Shown here in pieces: positions 1 through 9,662 of a stretch of 64,000 nucleotides of DNA. Origin of the DNA: Pseudoalteromonas sp. 0303 (GTDB taxonomy: Bacteria > Pseudomonadota > Gammaproteobacteria > Enterobacterales > Alteromonadaceae); the NCBI RefSeq assembly GCF_013349995.1, contig NZ_JABVXF010000002.1:1-64000 (forward strand), read 5' to 3'. A program made the translations under genes and the position numbers. Within the stretch, counting starts at the first letter, position 1, and each line of letters begins with the position of its first letter. Under the pieces are notes generated by a model. That model saw only the letters and a list, made by a program, of their open reading frames with translations, did no database searches and was not told the DNA's origin.

Positions 1-75
1 AGAAAAAAGAAAATGGCAGGGCTAGACGATGATTATCGCTCAACCCTGTTAGAATCTGGGATTAAAATGCGCTAG
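1..75 (+). CDS. C-terminal end of an unidentified gene (cut by window edge)
   Basis: An open frame runs in from the window edge and ends at a TAG at 73-75, giving 24 residues that finish ESGIKMR. Too little is present to name the family. In many gammaproteobacteria sfsA lies upstream of dksA, but these residues do not let me confirm that. The 113 bases that follow carry the dksA leader. Confidence 0.35.
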   Translation, partial: RKKKMAGLDDDYRSTLLESGIKMR

Positions 76-188
76 CCGTGTCGAGGCATATAAATTAAGC
101 TAAAATAAATTTGCCTCAATCTAATGATTCTGCTATTTATAGCCGCCGGCTAACGCTGGGCAAAATATTAAGGATTTAGGAGAAAGTT

Positions 189-632
189 ATGCCAGACCAA
201 AAAAGACTAGGGTTATTGGCTCAGGCCGGGTTGGAACCATACCAAGAACAACCAGGTGAAGAGTATATGAATGAAGCACAACGTGCTCATTTCAAAAAAA
301 TTTTAGAAGCTTGGCGTAACGATTTACGTAACGAAGTAGACCGTACTAAATCGCATATGCAAGACGAAGCAGCTAACTTTCCGGATCCAGTAGACCGTGC
401 AGCACAGGAAGAAGAATTCTCATTAGAACTTCGTACTCGTGACCGTGAGCGTAAACTGATCAAGAAAATTGAAAAAACGATTCAATTAATCAAAGAAGAT
501 GACTTTGGTTTCTGTGAATCATGTGGTATCGAAATTGGTATCCGCCGCCTAGAAGCGCGTCCTACAGCTGATTTATGTGTAGACTGTAAAACGCTTGCGG
601 AAATTAAAGAAAAGCAATCTGGACGCGGTTAA
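189..632 (+). CDS. dksA: RNA polymerase-binding transcription factor DksA
   Basis: DksA enters the secondary channel of RNA polymerase and, with ppGpp, mediates the stringent response. The protein has 147 residues (E. coli 151). An N-terminal coiled coil (about 30-105) carries the tip motif DPVDRA with the two key aspartates at D66 and D69. It is followed by a four-cysteine zinc finger (C109, C112, C130, C133) and a C-terminal helix ending EIKEKQ. AGGAG at 178-182, six bases before the ATG, supports this start. gluQ follows 20 bases downstream, as in E. coli, so the two are probably co-transcribed. Confidence 0.97.
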   Translation: MPDQKRLGLLAQAGLEPYQEQPGEEYMNEAQRAHFKKILEAWRNDLRNEVDRTKSHMQDEAANFPDPVDRAAQEEEFSLELRTRDRERKLIKKIEKTIQLIKEDDFGFCESCGIEIGIRRLEARPTADLCVDCKTLAEIKEKQSGRG

Positions 633-652
633 TTACATCCTTTAATTAGCCC

Positions 653-1597
653 ATGTCTACCACAGCCGTTAACACGCCAATGCGTGAATATCGTGGCCGC
701 TTTGCGCCATCCCCTTCAGGGCCATTACATTTTGGCTCACTTATAGCGGCTGTGGGTAGCTTCCTTGATGCAAAAGCCAATCAAGGAAAATGGTTAGTAC
801 GCATTGAAGATATCGACACAACGCGTGTTGTAAGCGGTGCTAGCGACGATATATTACATACCTTAGAGGCTTACGGTCTTTACTGGGACGAGCCTGTCAT
901 ATACCAAACCCAGCGTCATGAGCAATACCAAGCCATTGTTGACGAGTTAATTTCGCAAAACCTTGTTTATGCATGCCATTGCACGCGCAAAGAAATTAAA
1001 GCAATCGGTGGAATATACCAAGGCCACTGCCGGTATAAAAACCACGCTTTAACTGATTCAGCGCTACGTTTAACCCAGCAATTTGCAACCAGTCACTACC
1101 ATGATTTAATTCAAGGTGAAGTGTATGTTGATAGCCAACTTGCCAAAGAAGATTACTTAATAAAGCGCAGCGATGGTTTATTTGCTTACCAACTGGTCGT
1201 AGTCGCCGATGATATTACACAAGGTATTACAAGAGTCGTTCGCGGCGCTGATTTACTCGAACCGACGGCACGACAACTCAGTTTGTTTAAGCAGCTAAAT
1301 AAACCGGCCCCAGAATACGCCCACCTACCTTTAGCAGTAGCTAAACCCGGTTTTAAGCTATCAAAACAAAATTACGCTCCGGCAATAGCAAAATCAGATC
1401 CAAAGCCCGCGTTGTTCGATGCCTTGCGCTTTTTAGGCTTAAAGCCAGAAAGCTCACTTTTATCGTTAAATATCGATCAGATGTTAGCTTGGGCTATTGA
1501 AACTTACCGCCTTGAACACATACCAAAGGTGCAAGAAATACAAGTTAGCGAGGATCCAAACTCTCCTTTTTGTAACTTTGTTACTATTGAAAAATAA
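653..1597 (+). CDS. gluQ: Glutamyl-Q tRNA(Asp) synthetase GluQRS
   Basis: This enzyme activates glutamate and attaches it to queuosine at position 34 of tRNA(Asp). It is a paralogue of the GluRS catalytic core without the anticodon-binding domain. In 314 residues one sees the class I motif as HFGS (26-29), the zinc ligands C108, C110, Y122 and C126, and a KLSKQ version of the KMSKS loop near residue 240. No strong Shine-Dalgarno precedes ATG 653. ATG 680 (M10) is an alternative start that would still keep the catalytic core. It lies directly after dksA, the conserved neighbourhood. Confidence 0.95.
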   Translation: MSTTAVNTPMREYRGRFAPSPSGPLHFGSLIAAVGSFLDAKANQGKWLVRIEDIDTTRVVSGASDDILHTLEAYGLYWDEPVIYQTQRHEQYQAIVDELISQNLVYACHCTRKEIKAIGGIYQGHCRYKNHALTDSALRLTQQFATSHYHDLIQGEVYVDSQLAKEDYLIKRSDGLFAYQLVVVADDITQGITRVVRGADLLEPTARQLSLFKQLNKPAPEYAHLPLAVAKPGFKLSKQNYAPAIAKSDPKPALFDALRFLGLKPESSLLSLNIDQMLAWAIETYRLEHIPKVQEIQVSEDPNSPFCNFVTIEK

Positions 1598-1796
1598 ATT
1601 GCCAATTTTAAAGGCCGAGTAACTTAATTTTTCAGCCCTGCTGGTATATGATAGCGACCCAAAGTGTGCGAATCATCAACACCTTAATTTAGCGCCATTT
1701 AAAACACACTGATTACACGTCAATCTCACATCGGCGAAGTATCAAACAAACGCTATACTTGATGAGTCGCAAAGTCCGCGTCGTAGGAGACAGATT

Positions 1797-3176
1797 ATTA
1801 TTTCTAAGCTTTTTCAATTTTGTCGGCAGATTATTGGCCCAAATGCCACGACATCAAGTGATGCTTTGCCAACGAGCGAGTTACCTTTGGTGATCGAACG
1901 CAGTGAACATGGTATTTCGCGCAAACAATTTAGCCCAAATGCAATCAAAGTATTGTACCGCCTTAAAGAAGGTGGTTTTGATGCCTACCTTGTAGGTGGT
2001 TGTATTCGAGATATATTGTTAGGCCAACAACCCAAAGACTTCGACGTTGTAACAAACGCAACCCCAGAGCAAATCAAAAAGCTATTTCGTAACTGTCGCT
2101 TAATTGGTCGTCGCTTTCGTTTAGCGCATATTGTATTTGGTCGAGAAATTATTGAAGTGGCGACCATGCGTGGCCATCACGAAGCTGAAGAAAGCAAAAA
2201 TCAAATTAGCCAATCAAGTGAACACGGCCAACTCCTGCGCGACAATGTTTATGGCAGTATTGAAGAAGATGCTGAGCGCCGCGACTTTTCGATTAATGCA
2301 CTTTATTACTCAATTAATGACTTTTGTATTTATGACTATGCCAATGGCATTAGCGCGATAAAAGCAAAACAAATTGAGCTAATTGGCGACCCAGAAACAC
2401 GTTACCGTGAAGACCCTGTGCGCATGTTACGTGCAGTGCGTTTTGCCACCAAACTAGGAATGAGCATTGCACCTGGCACCGAAAAGCCAATTAAAAGCCT
2501 TGCTAACTTGCTTGATCATATTCCGCCAGCTCGTTTGTTTGAAGAATCACTCAAATTGTTCTTAAACGGCAAAGCAGAAGAAAACTACTTAATGCTCCGC
2601 CAGTATGGTTTATTCAAAGCATTATTTCCTGCGCTTGATAAAATCTTAGATGCCAACCCTGAAGGCTTTGAACATACGTTTATCCTGCAAATGTTTAAAA
2701 ACACCGATAAACGTATTAATGCTGATAAAAAAGTCACCCCAGCCTTTATTTTTGCAGCCTTATTGTGGTTCCCATTACTGAGCATTACTAAAAAGTTACA
2801 ACAACGCGATCAACTTTCAGAGTACGATGCATTTGCACAAGCAATGAACAAAGTACTGAGTGAAAACGCGCAACAGGTAGCAGTACCAAAACGCTTCACC
2901 TTGGGTGCACGCGATATTTGGCATATTCAGCAACGCCTTGATAAACGAGGTGGTCAGCGCGCTTATAGGCTCACTCAACAGCCTCGCTTCAAAGCCGCTT
3001 ATGATTTCTTATTACTGCGTGTGCAAGCTGGCGAAGAGCAACAAAAAGAGCTTGCTGATTGGTGGACAACCTACCTAAGCCAAGACATCAATGGCCAAAA
3101 AGAGATGGTTAAAAGTTTAGGACATCAAGGTGGCCCTAAGCGCCGTCGTCGCCCACGCAAGAAAAAAGTAGACTAA
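1797..3176 (+). CDS. pcnB: Poly(A) polymerase I, probable ATT start
   Basis: Adds 3' poly(A) tails to RNA, feeding mRNA and plasmid RNA I decay. The class II nucleotidyltransferase core shows LVGGCIRD and KDFDVV (catalytic aspartates D81 and D83 counted from the ATT), then RRFRLAHI, RRDFSINAL and a basic RNA-binding tail (KRRRRPRKKK). The first conventional in-frame start is TTG 1866. However, the frame stays open upstream and encodes residues that align with the E. coli N-terminus (both have FCR at residues 8-10). It begins with ATT codons placed behind GGAG (1786-1789); ATT 1797 has a 7-base spacing. E. coli pcnB is known to start at AUU. From 1797 the protein has 459 residues (E. coli about 465). 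folK follows after two bases. Confidence 0.93.
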   Translation: MISKLFQFCRQIIGPNATTSSDALPTSELPLVIERSEHGISRKQFSPNAIKVLYRLKEGGFDAYLVGGCIRDILLGQQPKDFDVVTNATPEQIKKLFRNCRLIGRRFRLAHIVFGREIIEVATMRGHHEAEESKNQISQSSEHGQLLRDNVYGSIEEDAERRDFSINALYYSINDFCIYDYANGISAIKAKQIELIGDPETRYREDPVRMLRAVRFATKLGMSIAPGTEKPIKSLANLLDHIPPARLFEESLKLFLNGKAEENYLMLRQYGLFKALFPALDKILDANPEGFEHTFILQMFKNTDKRINADKKVTPAFIFAALLWFPLLSITKKLQQRDQLSEYDAFAQAMNKVLSENAQQVAVPKRFTLGARDIWHIQQRLDKRGGQRAYRLTQQPRFKAAYDFLLLRVQAGEEQQKELADWWTTYLSQDINGQKEMVKSLGHQGGPKRRRRPRKKKVD

Positions 3177-3178
3177 GT

Positions 3179-3667
3179 ATGCATACCGTTTATTTAGGTT
3201 TAGGTGCCAACTTAAACACACCACGTAAACAAATTCATGCTGCTGTCACTGCCCTAAAAGCATTAAAAGATGTTGAGTTTGTTTGTGTATCCCATGATTA
3301 CGCAAGCAAACCAATGGGGCCACAAGATCAACCCGATTATGTAAATGCAGTCGCGTGTGTTAAAACTGCACTTAAGCCAGAGCAGTTGCTTGATTTAACT
3401 CAAGCCATTGAGCTTGAGCATGGCCGTGTTAGAAAAGAAGAACGCTGGGGTCCGCGTACCCTTGATATAGATATTTTATTGTTCGGTAATGACATGATAA
3501 ACACCCCTCGCTTAACTGTGCCTCATTACGGCTTAACAGAGCGAGAATTTGTTGTTTATCCCTTGTTAGAAATTGCACCAACACTTGTATTACCGAATAA
3601 TCAATCACTTGCTGATATAACAAAAACGTTGCCTTTAAACGATTTACAACAACTCCCTCAGCAGTAA
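3179..3667 (+). CDS. folK: HPPK, 6-hydroxymethyl-7,8-dihydropterin pyrophosphokinase
   Basis: Transfers pyrophosphate from ATP to 6-hydroxymethyl-7,8-dihydropterin in folate synthesis. The 162-residue protein starts with YLGLGANL and carries the family signature RWGPRTLDIDILL, with the two Mg-binding aspartates at D96 and D98. It starts two bases after the pcnB stop, the usual pcnB-folK arrangement, so translation is probably coupled. Confidence 0.96.
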   Translation: MHTVYLGLGANLNTPRKQIHAAVTALKALKDVEFVCVSHDYASKPMGPQDQPDYVNAVACVKTALKPEQLLDLTQAIELEHGRVRKEERWGPRTLDIDILLFGNDMINTPRLTVPHYGLTEREFVVYPLLEIAPTLVLPNNQSLADITKTLPLNDLQQLPQQ

Positions 3668-3673
3668 TCAACC

Positions 3674-3686
3674 AAGGCTAAGCCTT
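3674..3686 (+). promoter_or_regulatory. Small palindrome just before the panB ribosome-binding site
   Basis: AAGGC-TAA-GCCTT is a perfect 5-bp hairpin ending where the AGAGGA ribosome-binding site of panB begins (3687). It could modulate panB translation. No U-run follows, so it is not a terminator. The function is speculative. Confidence 0.3.
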
Positions 3687-3696
3687 AGAGGAAATT

Positions 3697-4491
3697 ATGT
3701 CTAAAATCACCGTTTCAACTCTCAATAAAATGAAACAAGAACAACAAAAAATCACCGCATTAACGGCTTACGACGCCAGCTTTGCTAAATTGTTTCATGA
3801 TAATGGCGTCGAGGTGATTTTAGTCGGTGACTCACTAGGCATGGTATTGCAAGGTGCTGATGACACCCTTGCTGTAACCAACACAGATATTGCATACCAT
3901 ACTCGCTGTGTGCGTGCCGGTAGCCGCGAATTATTTGTGATTGCTGACTTACCTTTTATGACCTATGCCAACCCAACTGATGCCTGTAAAAATGCAGCAG
4001 AGCTGATGCGTGCTGGGGCAAACATGGTTAAGCTTGAAGGTGGCGAATGGCTGCACGACAGCATTCGTGCGATGACCCAACAAGGTATTCCAGTATGTGG
4101 CCACCTAGGCTTAACACCTCAGTCAGTGCATGTTTTTGGCGGTTTTAAAATTCAAGGTCGTGAGCAATCTCAAGCCGATAAAATGGTCAGCGATGCGAAA
4201 GCACTTGAAGCGGCAGGTGCACAGTTACTTGTTTTAGAATGTATTCCAAGTGAGCTTGCTAAACGTATTACTGATGAGCTAAACATTCCTACCATTGGTA
4301 TTGGTGCAGGTAATCAAACTGATGGGCAAATCTTAGTAATGCACGACCTAGTTGGTATTTCGGCAGGTTATATCCCTAAGTTTTCAAAGAATTTTTTATT
4401 AGAAACCGGCAATATGCCAGCAGCAGTGCAAAAGTATTGTGAAGATGTAAAAAGTGGTGCTTTCCCAAGTACCGAACACGAGTTTAAATAA
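3697..4491 (+). CDS. panB: 3-methyl-2-oxobutanoate hydroxymethyltransferase PanB
   Basis: First committed step of pantothenate synthesis: 2-ketoisovalerate plus methylene-THF gives ketopantoate. The 264-residue protein (family about 264) shows LTAYDASFA, the Mg ligands D45 (LVGDSLGM) and D84 (VIADLPF), [11 protein letters not shown] and [20 protein letters not shown] at 3687-3692 supports ATG 3697. The stop codon abuts the panC start, so the pair is translationally coupled. panD is not in this window. Confidence 0.97.
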   Translation: MSKITVSTLNKMKQEQQKITALTAYDASFAKLFHDNGVEVILVGDSLGMVLQGADDTLAVTNTDIAYHTRCVRAGSRELFVIADLPFMTYANPTDACKNAAELMRAGANMVKLEGGEWLHDSIRAMTQQGIPVCGHLGLTPQSVHVFGGFKIQGREQSQADKMVSDAKALEAAGAQLLVLECIPSELAKRITDELNIPTIGIGAGNQTDGQILVMHDLVGISAGYIPKFSKNFLLETGNMPAAVQKYCEDVKSGAFPSTEHEFK

Positions 4492-5343
4492 ATGCAATCA
4501 ATCACTGAAATTAAATCGTTACGCAGCCAAATCAAAGCTTGGCGTCAAGCGGGCCTGAGCATTGCGCTAGTGCCTACCATGGGCAATTTACACCAAGGTC
4601 ACTTTTCACTTGTTGAAAAAGCCAAAACATTGGCTGATAAAGTGGTTGTGAGTATCTTTGTAAATCCGATGCAATTTGGTGCCAATGAAGACCTTGATAG
4701 TTACCCGCGCACACTAAACGAAGATAAACAAGGTTTAGCAGATCTTGGTACTGATATCGTGTTTACCCCATCCGTTGAAACGATTTACCCAAATGGTTTA
4801 GGCGAGCAAAGCTTTGTCGATGTACCGGGTGTTTCTATGGGTTACTGTGGAGGCTCGCGTCCTGGTCACTTCAAAGGCGTTGCAACCGTTGTCACTAAGC
4901 TATTTAATTTGGTTCAACCTGACTTTGCTTGTTTTGGTGAAAAAGATTTTCAGCAGCTACAGGTTATTAAAACCATGACGCGCGACCTATCTATTCCAGT
5001 TGAAATTATTGGCGTACCTACTTGCCGCGAAATCTCTGGTTTAGCAATGAGCTCTCGTAATGGCTATTTATCTGATCAGCAAAAAGACACCGCAAAAGTA
5101 CTGTTTGCCACACTAAATAATACTGCAACGGCACTTAAACAAGGCAGCGCAGACATTGCAGCACTTGAGGCAGATGCAAAAGTACAGCTTGAAAAGGCTG
5201 GACTAAAACCTGACTATTATTCGATTGCAGAGCGCTCAACACTAAAACCAGCCACCGCGGCTGATAAACAACTTGTTATTTTAGCTGCTGCTTATTTGGG
5301 CTCAGTAAGATTAATTGACAATTTACAAGTTGAGCTGGATTAA
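4492..5343 (+). CDS. panC: Pantothenate synthetase PanC
   Basis: ATP-dependent condensation of pantoate with beta-alanine to give pantothenate. The 283-residue protein (E. coli 283) has [11 protein letters not shown] with the nucleotide-binding HxGH at 34-37, [35 protein letters not shown], and a KMSKS-like SSRNGYL loop at 187-193. The start codon directly follows the panB stop with no gap. Confidence 0.97.
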   Translation: MQSITEIKSLRSQIKAWRQAGLSIALVPTMGNLHQGHFSLVEKAKTLADKVVVSIFVNPMQFGANEDLDSYPRTLNEDKQGLADLGTDIVFTPSVETIYPNGLGEQSFVDVPGVSMGYCGGSRPGHFKGVATVVTKLFNLVQPDFACFGEKDFQQLQVIKTMTRDLSIPVEIIGVPTCREISGLAMSSRNGYLSDQQKDTAKVLFATLNNTATALKQGSADIAALEADAKVQLEKAGLKPDYYSIAERSTLKPATAADKQLVILAAAYLGSVRLIDNLQVELD

Positions 5344-5400
5344 ATAGCAACAATCTGGGTAAGATGGATTGCAAAGAAAAGACATAAACTAGGGATAAGC

Positions 5401-5640
5401 ATGAAAAAACTACCAGCAATTGCAGCAACATTGTTTGCTATGACATTACTGTCTGCCTGCTCAAGCAAAATTGACAACCCAGAAATGCAGCAATGTGCTC
5501 AGCAAAACTATCAATGCGAAGCAAGCTGTGAGCAACAAAGCACTGCTGACGGCTTAGTTCATAAAGTCTGTAGCAACAAGTGCATTGAAGCTTACAACCA
5601 ATGTAAAGCTAATGCAGAAAAGTTAGGCGAAGTTAAATAA
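5401..5640 (+). CDS. Small Cys-rich lipoprotein of unknown function
   Basis: The 79-residue product has a lipoprotein signal peptide with lipobox LSAC; the lipidated cysteine is C20. The mature part contains six cysteines at 32, 39, 43, 57, 61 and 68, spaced 6-3-13-3-6, a mirror-symmetric pattern that would suit a disulfide-pinned helical hairpin. The penultimate mature residues (S21 S22) do not suggest inner-membrane retention, so outer-membrane sorting is inferred. AGGGA sits upstream of the ATG. It lies 57 bases after panC and may have its own promoter. I do not recognise the family. Confidence 0.75.
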   Translation: MKKLPAIAATLFAMTLLSACSSKIDNPEMQQCAQQNYQCEASCEQQSTADGLVHKVCSNKCIEAYNQCKANAEKLGEVK

Positions 5641-5985
5641 CAACAGCTCGCTTTTAAGGCACTGATAACCTATTCGGTGCCTGCACTCCCCCTCCCGATA
5701 ACAATTTCGCTTTCACAATTAAGCCTCTGGTAATTTTGTTCATATTTTTGTTTACCCTTTAAGCTATTCATATTAGGGCAAGCTTTCGTTCATTAAACTT
5801 CTCCATATTGGTGACGAATAAACAACTGCAACTGTGTAATTGTTTCTCACTAATTTCAAAATTTTACTCTTCGCATTTAGCTGCACCAACTCAAAGCCAT
5901 TGAGATTATTAGTTTTTATTTTGGGCCCAGCAATTGCTATGAGATATGAAAGAATTAACGTGATTTACGGCTAAAGGAAAATTGA
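5641..5985 (+). other. 345-base intergenic region before opgG
   Basis: AT-rich and without a convincing reading frame. A weak inverted repeat (AGGCAC near 5657, GTGCCT near 5679) follows the lipoprotein gene but lacks a T-run. The rest probably holds the opgG promoter and leader. I see no known operator. Confidence 0.4.
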
Positions 5986-7704
5986 ATGAAACCAGAAACC
6001 CGAACTAAGCTCTTCAGCGCTATTAAAAAGAAGACCTTCTTGGGCGTATTATTAGCCATCAGCGCAGGTCATAGTTACGCAGTTGAAGACCCAGAGCAGC
6101 CAAAAGCAACTGAAACAGCACAAACAGCCGCTGAGGTTCAAGCAACCGCAAATGAAAAACAGCAAGTAGAGGATACTGCTGCTGTTGAGCTTAAGCCTGC
6201 AATGATCACGATTCCAGAAGAAAAGCTATTTGAAGTTATCACTGCACGTGCGAAAAAATTAGCCTCTGAGCCGTATGTAGCGCCTAAAGAGTTAGAGCTT
6301 GAAGCATTAACTAATATTGGTTATCAGGACTACCGTGCGATTCGTTTTCGTACTGAGCAAGCAATTTGGAAAGATCAAAGCCTGTATGAAGTGCAGTTAT
6401 TCCACCCTGGCTTTTTATATCGCTCACCAGTTGCAATCAATACTCTTGAGCAAAATGCCGAAGTAAAAAGTTTACCTTTTAAAACAGATTACTATCGTTA
6501 CGATGCAACTGCTGCCCCGTTAGAGCAAGAGATCAGCACCGCTATTGCCAATACACAACTTGGCCATGCAGGTTTTCGTTTGCATTTTCCACTGAACAAC
6601 AACCAGTACAAAGACGAAGTAGCTGTGTTCCAAGGTGCTTCGTATTTTCGTTTAGTTGGCCCGCATCAAGTATATGGTCTGTCAGCTCGAGGTCTTGCAG
6701 TTGATACAGCACTGAGCTCAGGCGAAGAATTTCCTGTTTTCAAAGAGTTCTGGTTAGTAAAACCTGCACCCGAAGATACTACCATCGTGCTTTATGCATT
6801 ATTAGATAGCCCTTCAGTGTCGGGAGCCTATCGTTTTGAACTAACACCTTCTACTAACACTGAAGTAAAAACCGAGATGCAAATTTTTGCCCGTAAAGAC
6901 ATTAAAAAACTCGGCATAGCCCCGCTAACAAGTATGTTTTACCACGGCGAAAATAGTACTAAGTTTTTTGATGATTACCGCCCTGAAGTACATGATTCTG
7001 ATGGCCTATTAATGCAATCAGAACAAGGTCAATGGATTTGGCGTGCACTGAATAACCCAAAAAAATTAAGTGTCACTTCGTTTAGCTACGAGAACCCTAA
7101 AGGCTTTGGCCTTGCACAGCGAGACCGAGACTTTAATAACTACCTTGATACCGAAGCGCATTATCACAACCGTCCGAGCATGTGGATTGAGCCAGTGGGT
7201 AATTGGGGTAAAGGGCGTGTTGAGTTAGTAGAGATTCCTACAGATACCGAAACCAACGACAATATTGTTAGCTATTGGGTGCCAGAGCAGCCTATGAAAG
7301 CTGGTGACAGCTTAAGCTTTAGTTACAAGCTGTCGACTTTCAATGCCACGCTTGCAACTCAAGATAAAGCGAGTGTGTTAAGAACCCGAATTGGTAGTGC
7401 AGCATTACCTGGTGAAGACAATCCACCACCAAAAAGCCACCGCCAATTTACCGTTGATTTTAGTGGCGAAACCATTAATCAACTATCAGCTAATTTTGCC
7501 ATGCAGGCGGACCTTACACTCTCTGCTGGGCAAATAAGCGATAAAACGGTACAGCAGTTACCAAACAATCAAGGATGGCGCGTAGCATTTAAAGTGGCGC
7601 CAGAGGGAGATAAGCCTGTTGATATGCGCTTATCGTTAAAACTACGTGATAAAGAAATCAGCGAGGTATGGAGCTATGTCTGGTATCCAAACGACGTCCA
7701 ATAG
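5986..7704 (+). CDS. opgG: Periplasmic glucan biosynthesis protein OpgG (MdoG)
   Basis: Periplasmic protein needed to build or branch osmoregulated periplasmic glucans, acting after OpgH has made the linear beta-glucan. The 572-residue protein (E. coli 511) has a signal peptide (cleavage predicted after SYA32). A low-complexity Glu/Thr/Ala/Gln linker (about 33-72) explains most of the extra length. The MdoG domain follows, with YRAIRFR, LFHPGFLY, ASYFRLVG, SARGLAVDT, MFYHGEN, GFGLAQRDR and YHNRPSMWIEP. AAAGGAAAA precedes the ATG. The 3' end overlaps the most likely opgH start by 29 bases. Confidence 0.95.
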   Translation: MKPETRTKLFSAIKKKTFLGVLLAISAGHSYAVEDPEQPKATETAQTAAEVQATANEKQQVEDTAAVELKPAMITIPEEKLFEVITARAKKLASEPYVAPKELELEALTNIGYQDYRAIRFRTEQAIWKDQSLYEVQLFHPGFLYRSPVAINTLEQNAEVKSLPFKTDYYRYDATAAPLEQEISTAIANTQLGHAGFRLHFPLNNNQYKDEVAVFQGASYFRLVGPHQVYGLSARGLAVDTALSSGEEFPVFKEFWLVKPAPEDTTIVLYALLDSPSVSGAYRFELTPSTNTEVKTEMQIFARKDIKKLGIAPLTSMFYHGENSTKFFDDYRPEVHDSDGLLMQSEQGQWIWRALNNPKKLSVTSFSYENPKGFGLAQRDRDFNNYLDTEAHYHNRPSMWIEPVGNWGKGRVELVEIPTDTETNDNIVSYWVPEQPMKAGDSLSFSYKLSTFNATLATQDKASVLRTRIGSAALPGEDNPPPKSHRQFTVDFSGETINQLSANFAMQADLTLSAGQISDKTVQQLPNNQGWRVAFKVAPEGDKPVDMRLSLKLRDKEISEVWSYVWYPNDVQ

Positions 7705-9658
7705 TAAAGCATTAAAGGCAACAGCAATGCCATTTAAGAAGACCCGCGCTTGGCTTTTTTCAAGCATAGCGCTTACCATTACCGCCTATGGCGTGTGGAT
7801 CATGTTCGATATTTTAAATTCTAACGGCATGACACCGCTTGAGTACGCTTTACTAGCATTATTTACAGTTACCTTCGCGTGGATTGTTACAGCCTTTTGT
7901 AGTGGCTGTATGGGCTTCATCCTGCAATTATTTCGTATTGACCCGTTGACCTTAAAACGTCAAAAGCCAATCGAGATTAATCAGCATGCCTTGAGCCAAA
8001 CTAAAACAGCCATTGTTATGCCTATCTACAACGAAGATACAGAGCGTGTCATCGCCGGTTTTGAAGTTAGTTTACGCTCGCTGGCTAAAACAGGGCAAAT
8101 GCCGCATTACGACTTTTACTTGCTAAGTGATACGCAAAACCCTGAAATTGCACGTAATGAACTTAAAGCGTGGAATGCACTTACTGAGCGCTTAGGTGAT
8201 TTAGCAAAGCATACTTTTTATCGTCGCCGTGAAGATAATAAACACCGTAAAGTGGGTAACTTAACTGATTTTTGTGAACGTTGGGGCAGCCAGTACGATC
8301 ACATGATTGTGCTTGATGCCGATAGCATTATGACGGGTCAATGTATGCTTGAACTGACTTCTAGCATGATCAGCAATCCAAAATCAGGCTTGATCCAGAC
8401 GATCCCGATTCCGGTTCGCCAAGACACGTTTTTTGGTCGCTTTTTACAGTTTGCATCAATTTTATATAGCCCAATGCTGGCAACTGGTTCTGCTTTTTGG
8501 CAAACAAACCAAGCAAACTACTGGGGCCACAATGCGATTATTCGCGTTGAAGCATTCACAAAGTGCTGCGGCCTACCTGTTCTAAAAGGTAATGCCCCAT
8601 TTGGTGGTGAGATCTTAAGTCATGACTTTGTAGAAGCTTCTCTGCTACACCGCAGTGGTTGGGATGTGTTATTGCTTAGCGATGTTGAAGGCAGTTACGA
8701 AGAAGTACCAAGTAACATTCTCGATTACGCGATTCGTGATAGACGCTGGGTGCAAGGTAATATCCAGCATTTAGGTTTACTACCTAAATCAGGTCTTAAG
8801 CTAATGAGTAAAATGCACTTTTTATTTGGTGCCACAGCGTATATTTCATCGTTGATTTGGTTATCGATGCTGGCATTAAGTACCTTAGATGCAGTAACTC
8901 GTGCACTTAATAGCGACGTGTACTTTAACCATGCATATCAACTTTTCCCAACCTGGCAAATTGCAAAAACTGATTTAATTGATTCGTTGTTATTTATTAC
9001 AGCTGTATTGTTGTTACTGCCTAAATTAATGGGCGTAATTGTGACTTTAGTGCATCGTAATAAAGCCTTTGGCGGTACGATGAAGTTAATTGCCGGTTCA
9101 CTCATCGAAACTATTTTTGCGATTGTGATTGCCCCTTTAATGATGGTATTTCATAGCTACTTTGTCGTGTGCGTATTTTTAGGCAAAAAAGTTAGCTGGG
9201 ATGCACAACCTCGCGAAGGCAGAATGGTACCGTGGAAAGAAGCGATTGGTTATACGTTATTTTCGACTATTACCGCGATTATCTGGGGCTCGGTTGCTTA
9301 CTATTACACACCGACTTTCTTTTGGTGGTTATCACCAATTTTAGTAGGCCTTATTTTAGCAGCGCCAATTGTACGCTATTCAAGCAGCATCGGCTTAGGA
9401 GTGAAAATGCGTAAAATGGGTTTATTTTTATGCCCAAGTGAAGTTGAAAACGATGATACCTTAGCGGCACTTCGTGTACATCAACAAGAAATTGGCTTGC
9501 CAAAGGATGAGCACGCTGACTTTAGTGTGCCAGCATTACCCAATGAATACCCAACAGTAATGCCTATCCAAAGCTTTAAGGCACCCTCGGGTAAAAAGCG
9601 CAAGCAAGTACGTATTGCTCAGCAACGTATTAAAGCCAAGCTCTTTGCCAAAAGCTAA
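7676..9658 (+). CDS. opgH: Glucan glucosyltransferase OpgH (MdoH), short N-terminus
   Basis: Inner-membrane family 2 glycosyltransferase that polymerises the glucan backbone from UDP-glucose. Membrane segments lie near 30-50 and 58-85. The cytoplasmic catalytic domain has AIVMPIYNED, VLDADSIM (D214 and D216) and the RRWVQGN motif, and is followed by about six C-terminal membrane spans. Starts at 7676 (660 residues, GAGG nine bases upstream) and 7727 (643 residues, AAAGG upstream) are both plausible; I chose 7676. E. coli OpgH has 847 residues, and most of the difference is the long cytoplasmic N-terminal region, which is missing here. Confidence 0.93.
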   Translation: MSGIQTTSNSKALKATAMPFKKTRAWLFSSIALTITAYGVWIMFDILNSNGMTPLEYALLALFTVTFAWIVTAFCSGCMGFILQLFRIDPLTLKRQKPIEINQHALSQTKTAIVMPIYNEDTERVIAGFEVSLRSLAKTGQMPHYDFYLLSDTQNPEIARNELKAWNALTERLGDLAKHTFYRRREDNKHRKVGNLTDFCERWGSQYDHMIVLDADSIMTGQCMLELTSSMISNPKSGLIQTIPIPVRQDTFFGRFLQFASILYSPMLATGSAFWQTNQANYWGHNAIIRVEAFTKCCGLPVLKGNAPFGGEILSHDFVEASLLHRSGWDVLLLSDVEGSYEEVPSNILDYAIRDRRWVQGNIQHLGLLPKSGLKLMSKMHFLFGATAYISSLIWLSMLALSTLDAVTRALNSDVYFNHAYQLFPTWQIAKTDLIDSLLFITAVLLLLPKLMGVIVTLVHRNKAFGGTMKLIAGSLIETIFAIVIAPLMMVFHSYFVVCVFLGKKVSWDAQPREGRMVPWKEAIGYTLFSTITAIIWGSVAYYYTPTFFWWLSPILVGLILAAPIVRYSSSIGLGVKMRKMGLFLCPSEVENDDTLAALRVHQQEIGLPKDEHADFSVPALPNEYPTVMPIQSFKAPSGKKRKQVRIAQQRIKAKLFAKS

Positions 9659-9662
9659 ACGA

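Noticed and set aside
5641..5700. Terminator after the Cys-rich lipoprotein gene
   Set aside because: The AGGCAC/GTGCCT arms have a long loop and no T-run.
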